Shown here piece by piece: positions 33,281 through 42,466 of a stretch of 64,000 nucleotides of DNA. Position 1 is the first letter of the stretch, and each line of letters starts with the position of its first letter. The translations under genes were made by a program, and so were the position numbers. The notes beneath the pieces were generated by a model that did no database searches, was not told the DNA's origin, and worked only from the letters and a program-made list of their open reading frames with translations. Location of the stretch: positions 62,001 to 126,000 of the forward strand of contig NZ_JAHKKS010000002.1 in assembly GCF_019737615.1 (NCBI RefSeq), in the 5' to 3' direction. The DNA comes from Sphingobium xanthum. GTDB taxonomy: Bacteria > Pseudomonadota > Alphaproteobacteria > Sphingomonadales > Sphingomonadaceae.

Positions 33281-33988
33281 ATGAGCGAAGGCCGATCCCA
33301 GAGCAAGAGCGCGCCGGCGCATGATGGCGCCGGCCATCGCGCGCGCCTGCGCCAGCGTCTGGCCGAAGGTGGCCCCGATGCGCTGCTCGATCATGAGCTG
33401 ATCGAGTATCTGCTCGCCCTCGCTATCCCCCGCCGCGACACCAAGCCGCTCGCCAAGCAACTCATCGCCCGTTTCGGCGGCATTGGCGGCGTGCTGACGG
33501 CGGATTGGGATGCGCTGGCGCAGATCGACGGCCTCGGCGATACCAGCATCGCCGCGCTCAAGATCGCGCAGGCGGCCGCCCTGCGCCTGCTCAAGGGCGA
33601 GGTCGCGCAACGTCCCGTTCTGTCGAGCTGGCAGGCTTTGCTCGATTATCTGCGCGCTGACATGGCGCATTTGCCGGTCGAGCGAGTCCGCGTGCTGCAT
33701 TTGAATGCCCGCAACATGCTGATCCGTGACGATCATATGGGCGACGGCTCGATCGATCAGGCCGCGATCTACGTGCGCGAAGTGGCGAAGCGCACGGTCG
33801 AGCTTGGCTCCGCCAGCGTGATTCTCGTCCACAATCATCCGAGCGGATCGCCCGAGCCCAGCCGACAGGACATCGCCATCACCCGCCAGATTATCGAAGC
33901 CCTGAAACCGCTGGGCGTTTCGGTTCACGATCATCTCATCATGGGCACGGAAGGCCACCACTCAATGCGCGGCATGGGGATGATCTGA
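33281..33988 (+). CDS. radC: RadC family JAMM/MPN+ domain protein
   Basis: 235 residues. N-terminal helix-hairpin-helix part (LTADWDALAQIDGLGDTSIA) and C-terminal MPN+ domain with the metal motif HNHPSGSPEPSRQD preceded by a conserved Glu (REVAKRTVELGSASVILVHN). The name RadC comes from a misassigned E. coli radiation mutant; the JAMM fold suggests a metallo-hydrolase, possibly a nuclease or isopeptidase, with roles reported in recombination and natural transformation. The ATG at 33281 has no clear ribosome-binding site. Divergent from ydbH. Confidence 0.93.
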   Translation: MSEGRSQSKSAPAHDGAGHRARLRQRLAEGGPDALLDHELIEYLLALAIPRRDTKPLAKQLIARFGGIGGVLTADWDALAQIDGLGDTSIAALKIAQAAALRLLKGEVAQRPVLSSWQALLDYLRADMAHLPVERVRVLHLNARNMLIRDDHMGDGSIDQAAIYVREVAKRTVELGSASVILVHNHPSGSPEPSRQDIAITRQIIEALKPLGVSVHDHLIMGTEGHHSMRGMGMI

Positions 33989-33998
33989 CGAAAAAAAT

Positions 33999-34026
33999 GG
34001 GGACGGCCTTGTGAGCCGCCCCCTTT
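33999..34026 (+). terminator. terminator of radC
   Basis: GGGGACGGC (33999-34007) pairs with GCCGCCCCC (34015-34023), one mismatch, 7-nt loop, followed by TTT. It starts 11 bp after the stop. Confidence 0.65.
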
Positions 34027-34325
34027 GCCAGGCGTTGTGGAGGAGTCGTCCTGAGCCGGAAATCCATCCGGCACGGAATATCTTCATGCGTCTCCGAAGA
34101 GATGCTCCAGCCCCTGCCCCGCGGCCAGTGAGGGAGCATCTCCACCCAAAATCAGGGCGTGGCAAGTGCATGCTTTTGCTCAATAACGATCCGACGACGC
34201 GGACCATCGGTTCATCGTGATTCCGTGCGACAAACACGCTCTGCTTTTCGCACCTGCGAGCGGTGATTTTCGCACTTGCACCCGATGGGCCGGCAGCAAC
34301 ACCGTGCCGAATCGGCACAAAATTA
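34027..34325. other. gene-free region with spaced direct repeats
   Basis: No supported gene. TTTTCGCAC occurs twice with a 22-bp offset (34245-34253 and 34267-34275), each followed by (C/T)TGC, i.e. about two helical turns apart. GTGCCGA-A-TCGGCAC forms a small palindrome at about 34305-34319. It is the space between convergent radC and the EF-hand gene, so a promoter role is not expected. Confidence 0.4.
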
Positions 34326-34351
34326 GCCCGGGGCGCGCTGGCGCCCCGGGC
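34326..34351 (-). terminator. terminator of the EF-hand gene
   Basis: Perfect 11-bp stem GCCCGGGGCGC (34326-34336)/GCGCCCCGGGC (34341-34351), 4-nt loop; the minus strand continues TAATTTTG. Confidence 0.85.
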
Positions 34352-34379
34352 CGTCCTTCTGATGCCATTGTCGGACTGA

Positions 34380-35003
34380 TTAGCCCTGGCTCAGAAACTG
34401 CGTCAGCTCGACCTTGCTGACGAGCTTGTCGGCGTCCTTATCCGCCGATGCGAAGGCATTGGTGGCATAGGTCTTCACGTCGGCATCAGCCGCTTGCTTG
34501 CCCGTCTCGGCCGCCTTGAACTTGGCGATCCATGGCTCGAACTCGGTCTTGGAGAGCGAGCCATTGCCGTCGGCGTCCGCCTGCGGGAACTGCTGGTCCA
34601 CGAAAGCGGCGACCTGCGTGTTCGCTGCCGCCGGCTGTGCCGGGGCCGCATCCGCCTGCTGGGCAGGAGCCGGAGCCGGGGCCGTCGGAGCGGCCGGCGC
34701 CGGACTGGTCTGCGCCTGCTCGGCCGGCGCGGGCTGCGTCACGGGATCGCTGGGCGCCGGAGCGGTCTCAGCGGTCGTGGGGGCCGCAGGCGCCGGATTG
34801 GCCGCCGGCTCGCTGGCCGGGACCGGCGTCGTGTTCGGCTGAGCCGGGGCCGGCGCGCTCGCCGCCGGCGGTGCCGGGGCAGGGTCTGCCGGTGCGGCCG
34901 AGGTCGGATCGCTCGGCGCGGAAGCTTCCTGGGCCCAGCCCGGCGCGCCGATCAGGGCAGCGGCAATAACGAGGCTCGAAGCCGTGATTTTCTTCATATT
35001 CAT
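34380..35003 (-). CDS. exported EF-hand protein with Pro/Ala-rich linker
   Basis: 207 residues. Signal peptide (MNMKKITASSLVIAAALIGA, cut near GWAQ). Residues 27-128 are a low-complexity Pro/Ala/Thr linker with A-P repeats. The C-terminal domain has two canonical 12-residue calcium loops: DADGNGSLSKTE (143-154) and DKDADKLVSKVE (188-199), each ending in Glu at position 12. It should bind two calcium ions in the periplasm. The ATG at 35003 has AAGGA about 8 nt upstream; 34997 is an alternative. Own terminator, so probably monocistronic. No partner is apparent. Confidence 0.88.
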   Translation of the reverse strand: MNMKKITASSLVIAAALIGAPGWAQEASAPSDPTSAAPADPAPAPPAASAPAPAQPNTTPVPASEPAANPAPAAPTTAETAPAPSDPVTQPAPAEQAQTSPAPAAPTAPAPAPAQQADAAPAQPAAANTQVAAFVDQQFPQADADGNGSLSKTEFEPWIAKFKAAETGKQAADADVKTYATNAFASADKDADKLVSKVELTQFLSQG

Positions 35004-35246
35004 GGCACGTCCTTTCCTGTCTGGTGCTCGTGCTAATGCCCATATGGGGTCGCGGGTTGCGAGGGACATCGCGCGGCGGGACGAACCGACCTTCCGTGCG
35101 CGTCAAGTGGAGCCGGAAGGCGCTTCCATAGCAGTTTCTGATTGCTGTTTCTGCGCGCGGCGGGAGGCCTGTCGGGTGTCGATTGCCCGCGCCTTCCCGC
35201 CCTGCTAGGGGCCTGCCGACTCCCCTTTTCTGTCAGGAACCCGATC

Positions 35247-36566
35247 ATGGTGCCCCGCTATTCCCGCCCGCAAATGACCGCGATCTGGGAGCCGGAAGCG
35301 CGCTTCAGGATCTGGTTCGAGATCGAGGCGCACGCGACGGACGCTCTGGCGCAGCTCGGCGTCGTGCCGGAAAGCGCGGCCAAGGCGCTCTGGGACTGGT
35401 GGAAGACCGAGCCGGCGATCGACGTGCCCGCCATCGACGCGATCGAGGCCGTCACCAAGCATGACGTCATCGCTTTCCTGACCTGGGTGGCCGAGCATGT
35501 CGGCGAGGAAGCCCGCTTCATGCATCAGGGCATGACCAGCTCGGACGTGCTGGACACCTGCCTCAACGTGCAGCTCACCAAGGCGGCGGACATCCTGCTC
35601 GCCGATCTCGATGCGTTGCTGGAAGCGATCAAGCGCCGCGCCTTCGAGCATAAGCTGACCCCGACGATCGGCCGCAGCCACGGCATTCACGCCGAGCCGG
35701 TGACCTTCGGCCTGAAGATGGCCGAGGCCTATGCCGAGTTCAGCCGCTGCAAGACCCGCCTGATCGCAGCGCGCGCCGATGTCGCCACCTGCGCCATCTC
35801 CGGCGCTGTCGGCACCTTCGCCAACATCGATCCGCGCGTGGAGGAGCATGTCGCGGCCAAGCTCGGCCTCACCGTCGAGCCTGTCTCGACGCAGGTCATC
35901 CCGCGCGACCGCCACGCGATGTTCTTCGCCACGCTCGGCGTCATCGCCAGCTCGATCGAGCGGCTCGCCGTCGAAGTGCGCCATTTGCAGCGCACCGAAG
36001 TGCTGGAAGCCGAGGAATATTTCTCGCCGGGCCAGAAGGGCTCCTCGGCCATGCCGCACAAGCGCAACCCGGTGCTGACCGAGAATCTGACCGGCCTCGC
36101 CCGCGTCGTCCGCTCGGCGGTCGTCCCGGCGCTGGAAAATGTCGCCCTCTGGCACGAGCGCGACATCTCGCACTCGTCGGTCGAGCGCTTCATCGGCCCC
36201 GACGCCACGATCACGCTCGATTTCGCGCTCGCCCGCCTCACCGGCGTCATCGACAAGCTGCTCGTCTATCCCGAGCGCATGATGAAGAACATGAACCGCA
36301 TGGGCGGCCTCATCCATTCGCAGCGCGTCCTCCTTGCGCTCACCCAGGCCGGCGCGAGCCGCGAGGACAGCTATGTGATGGTCCAGCGCAACGCGATGAA
36401 AGTCTGGGAAAGCGACGGCGCCCTGTCGCTGCTCGATCTGCTGAAGGCCGATCCCGGCGTGTCCGCAAAGCTCGGCAATGCGGAGCTCGAGGCGCTGTTC
36501 GACCTCGATTATCACCTCAAGCACGTCGATACGGTCTTCGGGCGCGTGTTCGGCGCCGCGGGCTGA
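35247..36566 (+). CDS. purB: adenylosuccinate lyase
   Basis: 439 residues. Conserved superfamily motifs: TSSDVLDTCLNVQL, GRSHGIHAEPVTFGLK with catalytic His, and the signature GSSAMPHKRNPVLTENLTGL. It catalyses two fumarate-releasing steps in purine synthesis (SAICAR to AICAR, adenylosuccinate to AMP). The start is at MVPRYSRPQM, which is the usual N-terminus in alphaproteobacteria, with AGGAA upstream; a longer upstream frame is not supported. Confidence 0.97.
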   Translation: MVPRYSRPQMTAIWEPEARFRIWFEIEAHATDALAQLGVVPESAAKALWDWWKTEPAIDVPAIDAIEAVTKHDVIAFLTWVAEHVGEEARFMHQGMTSSDVLDTCLNVQLTKAADILLADLDALLEAIKRRAFEHKLTPTIGRSHGIHAEPVTFGLKMAEAYAEFSRCKTRLIAARADVATCAISGAVGTFANIDPRVEEHVAAKLGLTVEPVSTQVIPRDRHAMFFATLGVIASSIERLAVEVRHLQRTEVLEAEEYFSPGQKGSSAMPHKRNPVLTENLTGLARVVRSAVVPALENVALWHERDISHSSVERFIGPDATITLDFALARLTGVIDKLLVYPERMMKNMNRMGGLIHSQRVLLALTQAGASREDSYVMVQRNAMKVWESDGALSLLDLLKADPGVSAKLGNAELEALFDLDYHLKHVDTVFGRVFGAAG

Positions 36567-36656
36567 CGCTCTTCCCGCCTTTTCTATCCCCCTAGGCAAC
36601 GTCCCCCCTTCCCCCTATGGTCCGATCAAAGGACCACGCAGGGGAGCCAAAAGCCG

Positions 36657-36998
36657 ATGCAGTTCCTGAGAACCGCCTTCTGGGTCGTGCTGGCGATCAT
36701 CATCATGATCTTCAGCTTCGCCAACTGGACTCCCGTCACCATCAATCTGTGGGGCGGCCTGCAGCTCGAGACCAAGCTGCCTGTCCTCGTCATCACCGCC
36801 TTCCTCGCCGGCTCATTGCCCTTCTGGGCGCTGCACAAGGCCACGCGCTGGCGCCTGCGCCGCAAGCTCGACACTGCCGAGCGCGCGCTTGCGGCGGTCA
36901 CGCCGACCGCCTATGCCGCGCCCAGCCCGCCGGCTGCTCCTGTTCCTCCGGCGCCCTCTGAACCGCCATCGCCAGGATCCCCGCCGGACCGCTTATGA
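36657..36998 (+). CDS. LapA domain membrane protein (DUF1049)
   Basis: 113 residues. Two helices, TAFWVVLAIIIMIFSFANWT and KLPVLVITAFLAGSLPFWAL, with the NWTPVTINLWGG stretch between them and a Pro/Ala-rich cytosolic tail. This is the LPS-assembly-protein-A (LapA/YciS) domain; in enterobacteria LapA works with LapB and FtsH in tuning LpxC. Its stop overlaps the pyrF start (ATGA), so they are coupled, an order seen in many sphingomonads. Confidence 0.85.
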   Translation: MQFLRTAFWVVLAIIIMIFSFANWTPVTINLWGGLQLETKLPVLVITAFLAGSLPFWALHKATRWRLRRKLDTAERALAAVTPTAYAAPSPPAAPVPPAPSEPPSPGSPPDRL

Positions 36999-37669
36999 CC
37001 AGCATCATTTACGTCGCCATCGACACGCCGCAGCTGACCCGCGCCCAGCAGATCGTCCAGCAGGTCCGCAATCATGTCGGCGGCATCAAGCTCGGCCTCG
37101 AATTCTTCTGCGCAAACGGCCATCATGGCGTGCATGAGATGCGCAAGTTCGGCCTGCCGATCTTCCTGGATCTCAAGCTCCACGACATTCCGAACACCGT
37201 CGCCAAGGCAGTGCAGGCACTGCATTCGCTGGAGCCGGCGATCCTCACTGTCCACGCCTCGGGCGGCCGCGCGATGATGGAGGATGCAAAAGCTGCGGCC
37301 GGTATCCATACGAAGGTTGTCGCCGTCACGATGCTTACCAGCCTCGATCAGACCGACCTCGAGGAGACCGGCGTCAGCGGCGATCCGCTGGAGCAGGTGA
37401 CGCGCCTCGCGAAGCTGGCCCGTGACTCCGGCCTGGACGGGATCGTCTGCTCGGGCGCCGAAGTCGCCCATGCCCGCAAGCTCTGGCCGAGCGGCTTCTT
37501 CGTCGTCCCCGGCGTCCGCCCGGCCGGCGCCAGCAAGGGCGATCAGAAGCGCGCGGTGACGCCCCGCCAGGCGCTCGACAACGGCGCCTCGATCCTCGTC
37601 ATCGGCCGCCCGATCACCCAGGCCGCCGAGCCCGACATTGCTGCCCGCGAGATCGAGGCGACACTTTAA
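36995..37669 (+). CDS. pyrF: orotidine 5'-phosphate decarboxylase
   Basis: 224 residues. Catalytic motif FLDLKLHDIPNTVAKAVQAL with the Asp-Lys-Asp network, start IYVAIDTP, and the phosphate-binding GVRPAGASKGDQKRAVTP and GASILVIGRPIT. It makes UMP from OMP. Overlaps the LapA gene by four bases. Confidence 0.96.
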   Translation: MTSIIYVAIDTPQLTRAQQIVQQVRNHVGGIKLGLEFFCANGHHGVHEMRKFGLPIFLDLKLHDIPNTVAKAVQALHSLEPAILTVHASGGRAMMEDAKAAAGIHTKVVAVTMLTSLDQTDLEETGVSGDPLEQVTRLAKLARDSGLDGIVCSGAEVAHARKLWPSGFFVVPGVRPAGASKGDQKRAVTPRQALDNGASILVIGRPITQAAEPDIAAREIEATL

Positions 37670-37788
37670 ATCTATTTTTACTGCACGTGCGAAATAATCG
37701 CTTGCAGGTCGTCGGGATAAGCGCTCAAACGCACATATCTTGAAAAAATCAGGAGAGGTTGCCTTCACACTGCTTTTGGGGGAGCGGC

Positions 37789-38847
37789 GTGCAAGACGAC
37801 GTATTGAGACTCGCATTCGAAGTTCATCGTGCCACCGAAGAGAAGATCGACGTCATCGACGCGCTCACTCGCCGGACAAGGGTATTATCTCTCAACGCCC
37901 GCATCGAGGCCTCGCGCGCCGGAGAACATGGTGCTGCCTTCGCGGTCGTTGCGCAGGAGATGTCGGATTTCGCCAGCGAAGTCGCGCAACTCGCCGCCGA
38001 ACTGCGCGAGGTGATCGCCACCAATACCGAGCAGATCCGCACCGCCGGCGAGGATCTCGCCCACAATCTCCTAGGTGCACGCTATGCGGACATGTCCCGC
38101 AATGTCGTCGAGATCATGGACCGCAACCTCTATGAGCGCTCCTGCGACGTGCGCTGGTGGGCGACGGACAGCGCCATCGTCGATGCGGCGGGCAGCACCG
38201 ACAGAAGCGTCCATGCCTGGGCGTCCGAGCGTCTCGCGACCATCCTGCGCTCCTACACTGTCTATCTCGATCTCTGGGTGGCGGACATCAACGGCAAGGT
38301 CGTCGCGCAGGGACGCGGCGGGCGCTATGGCGGCATCATCGGTCAGGATGTCTCGCGCAGCCAGTGGTTCCGCCGCGCGCTGGAGACGCCCTCGGGCGAT
38401 GCCTTCGCCGTGTGCGACATCGCCCGCGAGCGCCTGCTGGAGGACGCCGCGGTCGCCGTCTATTCCACCGCGATCCGTCGCAACGGCGACACGCAGGGCA
38501 CCCCGATCGGCGCGCTCGGTATCTTCTTCGATTGGGAGCCGCAGGCGCGCGACGTCGTGCAGAATGTCGCCCTGACCGACGAGGAGAAGACCCTCTGCAG
38601 CATCATGCTGCTCGACGCGCAGCACAAGATCATTGCGACATCGGACGGCAATCGACGCCTCGGCGAGCAATATGAGCTGGGCGTCCGCGATCCCCGGCGC
38701 GGCTTCTACCGGCGCGACGACAGCATCATCTCATATGCATTGACCCCCGGCTACGAGACCTACAAAGGCCTTGGCTGGTACGGCTGCATCGAGAGCAAGG
38801 TACAAGGCATCGAGACCGCCGCGCAGGCGAGGCGCGCGACGGGTTGA
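37789..38847 (+). CDS. soluble protein with MCP-like N-terminal helix and Cache-like C-terminal domain
   Basis: 352 residues, no membrane helix or signal peptide. Residues 30-62 (RTRVLSLNARIEASRAGEHG then AFAVVAQEMSDFASEV) resemble the tip of a chemoreceptor signalling hairpin, and the surrounding 1-95 is helical. Residues about 150-340 look like a Cache/PAS-like sensor: DLWVADINGKVVAQGRGGRY, IIGQDVSRSQWFRRALE, and VYSTAIRRNGD. The order (signalling first, sensor last) and the lack of a membrane anchor are opposite to normal Cache receptors. Start is GTG at 37789 with GGGGGAG five bases before; a TTG at 37759 is less likely. A cytoplasmic chemoreceptor or regulator is inferred. Confidence 0.75.
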   Translation: MQDDVLRLAFEVHRATEEKIDVIDALTRRTRVLSLNARIEASRAGEHGAAFAVVAQEMSDFASEVAQLAAELREVIATNTEQIRTAGEDLAHNLLGARYADMSRNVVEIMDRNLYERSCDVRWWATDSAIVDAAGSTDRSVHAWASERLATILRSYTVYLDLWVADINGKVVAQGRGGRYGGIIGQDVSRSQWFRRALETPSGDAFAVCDIARERLLEDAAVAVYSTAIRRNGDTQGTPIGALGIFFDWEPQARDVVQNVALTDEEKTLCSIMLLDAQHKIIATSDGNRRLGEQYELGVRDPRRGFYRRDDSIISYALTPGYETYKGLGWYGCIESKVQGIETAAQARRATG

Positions 38848-38855
38848 CGCTCCCT

Positions 38856-38985
38856 GAAATCCTCCCCGGCAAGGGGAGGTGGCGGTGCTAAGCACTGACG
38901 GAGGGGTACCAACCCTCCGCAAGTGAACACACCTCCATCACAGCTTGCGGCCGTGATCCGCCCCCCTTGCAGGAGGAGGATTTTC
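38856..38985. repeat. paired inverted repeat element
   Basis: Left arm 38856-38882 begins GAAATCCTCCCCGGCAAGGG; right arm 38958-38985 reads as its inverted relative (CCCCTTGCAGGAGGAGGATT). Between them CGGAGGG and CCCTCCG (about 38909-38929) form a further hairpin. No gene inside; it separates the Cache gene from marR. Confidence 0.65.
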
Positions 38986-39014
38986 GCTAAGCCAGTCCCC
39001 TTGTGCCACCTCAA

Positions 39015-39034
39015 AATGATGCATATGCATCATT
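39015..39034. promoter_or_regulatory. perfect 20-bp palindrome at the marR start, probable operator
   Basis: AATGATGCAT followed by its exact reverse complement ATGCATCATT, centred between 39024 and 39025, two bases before the ATG at 39037. A MarR dimer site of this length overlapping the translation or transcription start would give autorepression of marR-MFS (inference). Confidence 0.65.
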
Positions 39035-39036
39035 CT

Positions 39037-39468
39037 ATGACCACCGGTCCCTCCCCCTGCGTCTGCACATCCCTGCGCAAGGCTGCTCGCGCTGTCACCC
39101 GCGTCTACGACGATCGTCTCGCCGCCTCCGGCCTCACCACGACCCAATTCGCGGTGCTGCGCAATCTCGCGCGCCACGGCACGCTGCCGCTCAGCCGACT
39201 TGCCGATCTCCTCGTCATGGACCGCACCTCGTTATATCGCACGCTCGCGCCGATCGAACGGCAGGGTTGGATCGCGATCACTGCCAGGAGCGCCCGGATC
39301 AAGCAGGCCGACCTGACCCCGGCCGGCCATGCCAAGGTCGAGTCCGCCGCCGTCATCTGGGAAGAGTGCCAGGCCGACATTGTCGGCGCCGTCGGCGCCG
39401 ATCAGTGGCAAGCGCTCGAAACCCAGCTTCGCACCCTCGTCGACCTCTCCCGCGCAAGGACAAACTGA
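39037..39468 (+). CDS. MarR family transcriptional regulator
   Basis: 143 residues. Winged helix-turn-helix: ASGLTTTQFAVLRNLARHGT, LSRLADLLVMDRTSLYRTLA as recognition helix, IERQGWIAI and the wing ARSARIKQADLTPAGH. The N-terminus has CVCTSLRKAARAVTRVYDDR, so two cysteines flank the first helix and could give redox sensing. Several in-frame ATGs (39016, 39019, 39025, 39037) exist; 39037 is chosen because it just follows the palindrome, but no ribosome-binding site decides it. One-base overlap with the MFS gene marks an operon. Confidence 0.87.
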   Translation: MTTGPSPCVCTSLRKAARAVTRVYDDRLAASGLTTTQFAVLRNLARHGTLPLSRLADLLVMDRTSLYRTLAPIERQGWIAITARSARIKQADLTPAGHAKVESAAVIWEECQADIVGAVGADQWQALETQLRTLVDLSRARTN

Positions 39469-40748
39469 TGGCCCCGCTCGCCCGCTTCCTCCCGCCGCGC
39501 GGCGTCGCCATCGCCGTGGTCGCCGTCACCTTCCTCGCACTGCTCATCTCCGCCGGTTTGCGCGCCACGCCCGGCGTGCTGCTCGTGCCGCTCGAACTCA
39601 ATTTCGGCTGGGGCCGCGCCAGCATCTCCTTCGCCGCCGCCATCGGAATTTTGCTCTATGGCCTCGTCGGCCCCTTCGCTGCCGCCTTCATGCAGAATTT
39701 CGGTATCAGGCGGACAATGCTTGGCGGGTTGGCGCTCATGTCGGCCTCCAGCTTCGCCAGCCTGTGGATGACACAGAGCTGGCATTACCTGCTCACCTGG
39801 GGCGTCATGGGCGGCCTTGGCAGCGGCGCCGTCGCGATGGTGCTTGGCTCGGCCGTGGTGAACCGCTGGTTCGCCGCGCGGCAGGGCCTGATGATGGGCC
39901 TGCTCGCCGCCAGCACCGCGACCGGCGCGCTCGTCTTCCTGCCCTTTCTGGCGTGGCTGTCCCGCTATGGTGCCTGGCAGCCCGTCGTCATCGCCGTCTG
40001 CGTTGCCAGTGCCGCGCTGCTCCCGCTCGTTGCGTTGCTGGTCCCCGAGCGCCCGAGCGATGCGGGCACGCGCCGCTTCGGCGAAGCGCCGGACGCGCCC
40101 GACCCGCTCGTCCCGCCACGCACGAGCATTGCCGCCGCCATGGCCCTTCCCTTCTCCGCCCTGCGCAGGGCCGTGCGTGTGCCGGTCTTCTGGCTGCTGT
40201 TCGGTACCTTCTTCGTCTGCGGGCTCACCACCAATGGCCTCGTCGGCACGCATATGATCGCTTATTGCGGTGACATGGGCATCGCGCCGGTCGCGGCCGC
40301 CGGCCTCCTCTCTACCATGGGCCTTTTCGATCTGTTCGGCACCACCGCCTCGGGCTGGCTGACGGACCGCTACGATCCGCGCAAGCTGCTCATGGTCTAT
40401 TATGGCCTGCGCGGCCTCTCGCTCATCGCCTTGCCTTTCCAGGACTGGAGTACCGCCAGCCTCGCGGTCTTCGCGATCTTCTACGGGCTGGACTGGATCG
40501 CCACCGTCCCGCCAACCGTGAAGCTCGCCAACCAGCAATTTGGCGAGCGCGACGCACCGATCCTGTTCGGCTGGATCCTCGTCGGTCACCAGATCGGTGG
40601 TGCCGTCGCCGCGTTCGGCGCGGGCGTCATCCGCGAGGAATATGGCAGCTATACGCCGGCCTTCGTCCTTGCCGGCTGCTTTGGCATTCTCGCCTCGCTA
40701 GCGTTCCTGGCGCCTGCGGGGCGCAAGCCTCAGCTCAGCCCAGCATGA
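39468..40748 (+). CDS. MFS transporter
   Basis: 426 residues, twelve predicted membrane helices. The loop 2-3 motif is GIRRTMLGGL-like and loop 8-9 has GWLTDRYDPRKLLMVYYGLR, the conserved MFS D-R signature. The protein resembles the monocarboxylate/oxalate-formate type (LISAGLRATPGVLLVPLELN, FGWGRASISFAAAIGILLYG). Its ATG overlaps the marR stop, with AAGGA 7 bases upstream, so the MarR protein probably controls it. Cargo is unknown; an organic acid or aromatic acid is plausible, given the dioxygenase genes that follow. Confidence 0.88.
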   Translation: MAPLARFLPPRGVAIAVVAVTFLALLISAGLRATPGVLLVPLELNFGWGRASISFAAAIGILLYGLVGPFAAAFMQNFGIRRTMLGGLALMSASSFASLWMTQSWHYLLTWGVMGGLGSGAVAMVLGSAVVNRWFAARQGLMMGLLAASTATGALVFLPFLAWLSRYGAWQPVVIAVCVASAALLPLVALLVPERPSDAGTRRFGEAPDAPDPLVPPRTSIAAAMALPFSALRRAVRVPVFWLLFGTFFVCGLTTNGLVGTHMIAYCGDMGIAPVAAAGLLSTMGLFDLFGTTASGWLTDRYDPRKLLMVYYGLRGLSLIALPFQDWSTASLAVFAIFYGLDWIATVPPTVKLANQQFGERDAPILFGWILVGHQIGGAVAAFGAGVIREEYGSYTPAFVLAGCFGILASLAFLAPAGRKPQLSPA

Positions 40749-40992
40749 GCATCACACCGTAAACCGTTGTGATGATCGGCAGTGCGAGCAGGATGAGCAG
40801 AACAACGCGCAGCGGCTTCCACTTGATCAGCCAATAGCCCGCGAGGATTGCTGCATAAGCGAACAGCATGATCGTCGCGACGCCGAGGCGCATGCCTTCC
40901 CCGGCCGGGTCCTCGCCGCCCGCCTTGTAGAAGAACAGCACGAGCATCAGCAGGCCATTCAGCGCCGCCAATATCTTGAATGTCCAGTCCAT
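40735..40992 (-). CDS. small membrane protein, unknown
   Basis: 85 residues with three hydrophobic helices (FKILAALNGLLMLVLFFYKA, ATIMLFAYAAILAGYWLI, VVLLILLALPIITTVYGVML). The start at 40992 has GGGGGAAG about 4-9 nt upstream. Its end overlaps the MFS gene tail-to-tail by 14 bp. No family recognised. Confidence 0.6.
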   Translation of the reverse strand: MDWTFKILAALNGLLMLVLFFYKAGGEDPAGEGMRLGVATIMLFAYAAILAGYWLIKWKPLRVVLLILLALPIITTVYGVMLMLG

Positions 40993-41062
40993 CACTTCCC
41001 CCAAAAGCGAGACCGCGCCGATCGACACATGACCGCCATCTTCAGTCGCTACAATGCATTAT

Positions 41063-41089
41063 TTCACATATGTATAATATTCACATATG
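41063..41089 (+). promoter_or_regulatory. direct repeats flanking a TATAAT, upstream of the ligAB-like genes
   Basis: TTCACATATG occurs at 41063-41072 and again at 41080-41089 (17-bp offset), bracketing a consensus TATAAT (41073-41078). A second TATAAT lies at 41156-41161, 30 bp before the gene. The repeats suit a regulator acting at the promoter. Confidence 0.5.
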
Positions 41090-41190
41090 CGACAGAAAAT
41101 GGTTGCGTTCGCACTTGCACAACGGCATGGCACTGGAAAGTGCTCTCCGCTCCTCTATAATCGAACTCTGTCCGATCGAAAGGTCAGGCC

Positions 41191-42460
<1,270 letters not shown>

Positions 42461-42466
42461 TCCACC

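Noticed and set aside
41128-41143. Sigma-54-like TGGCAC ... TGC before the ligA-like gene
   Set aside because: The gap between GG and GC is 11 bases rather than the strict 10, and good TATAAT elements are present.
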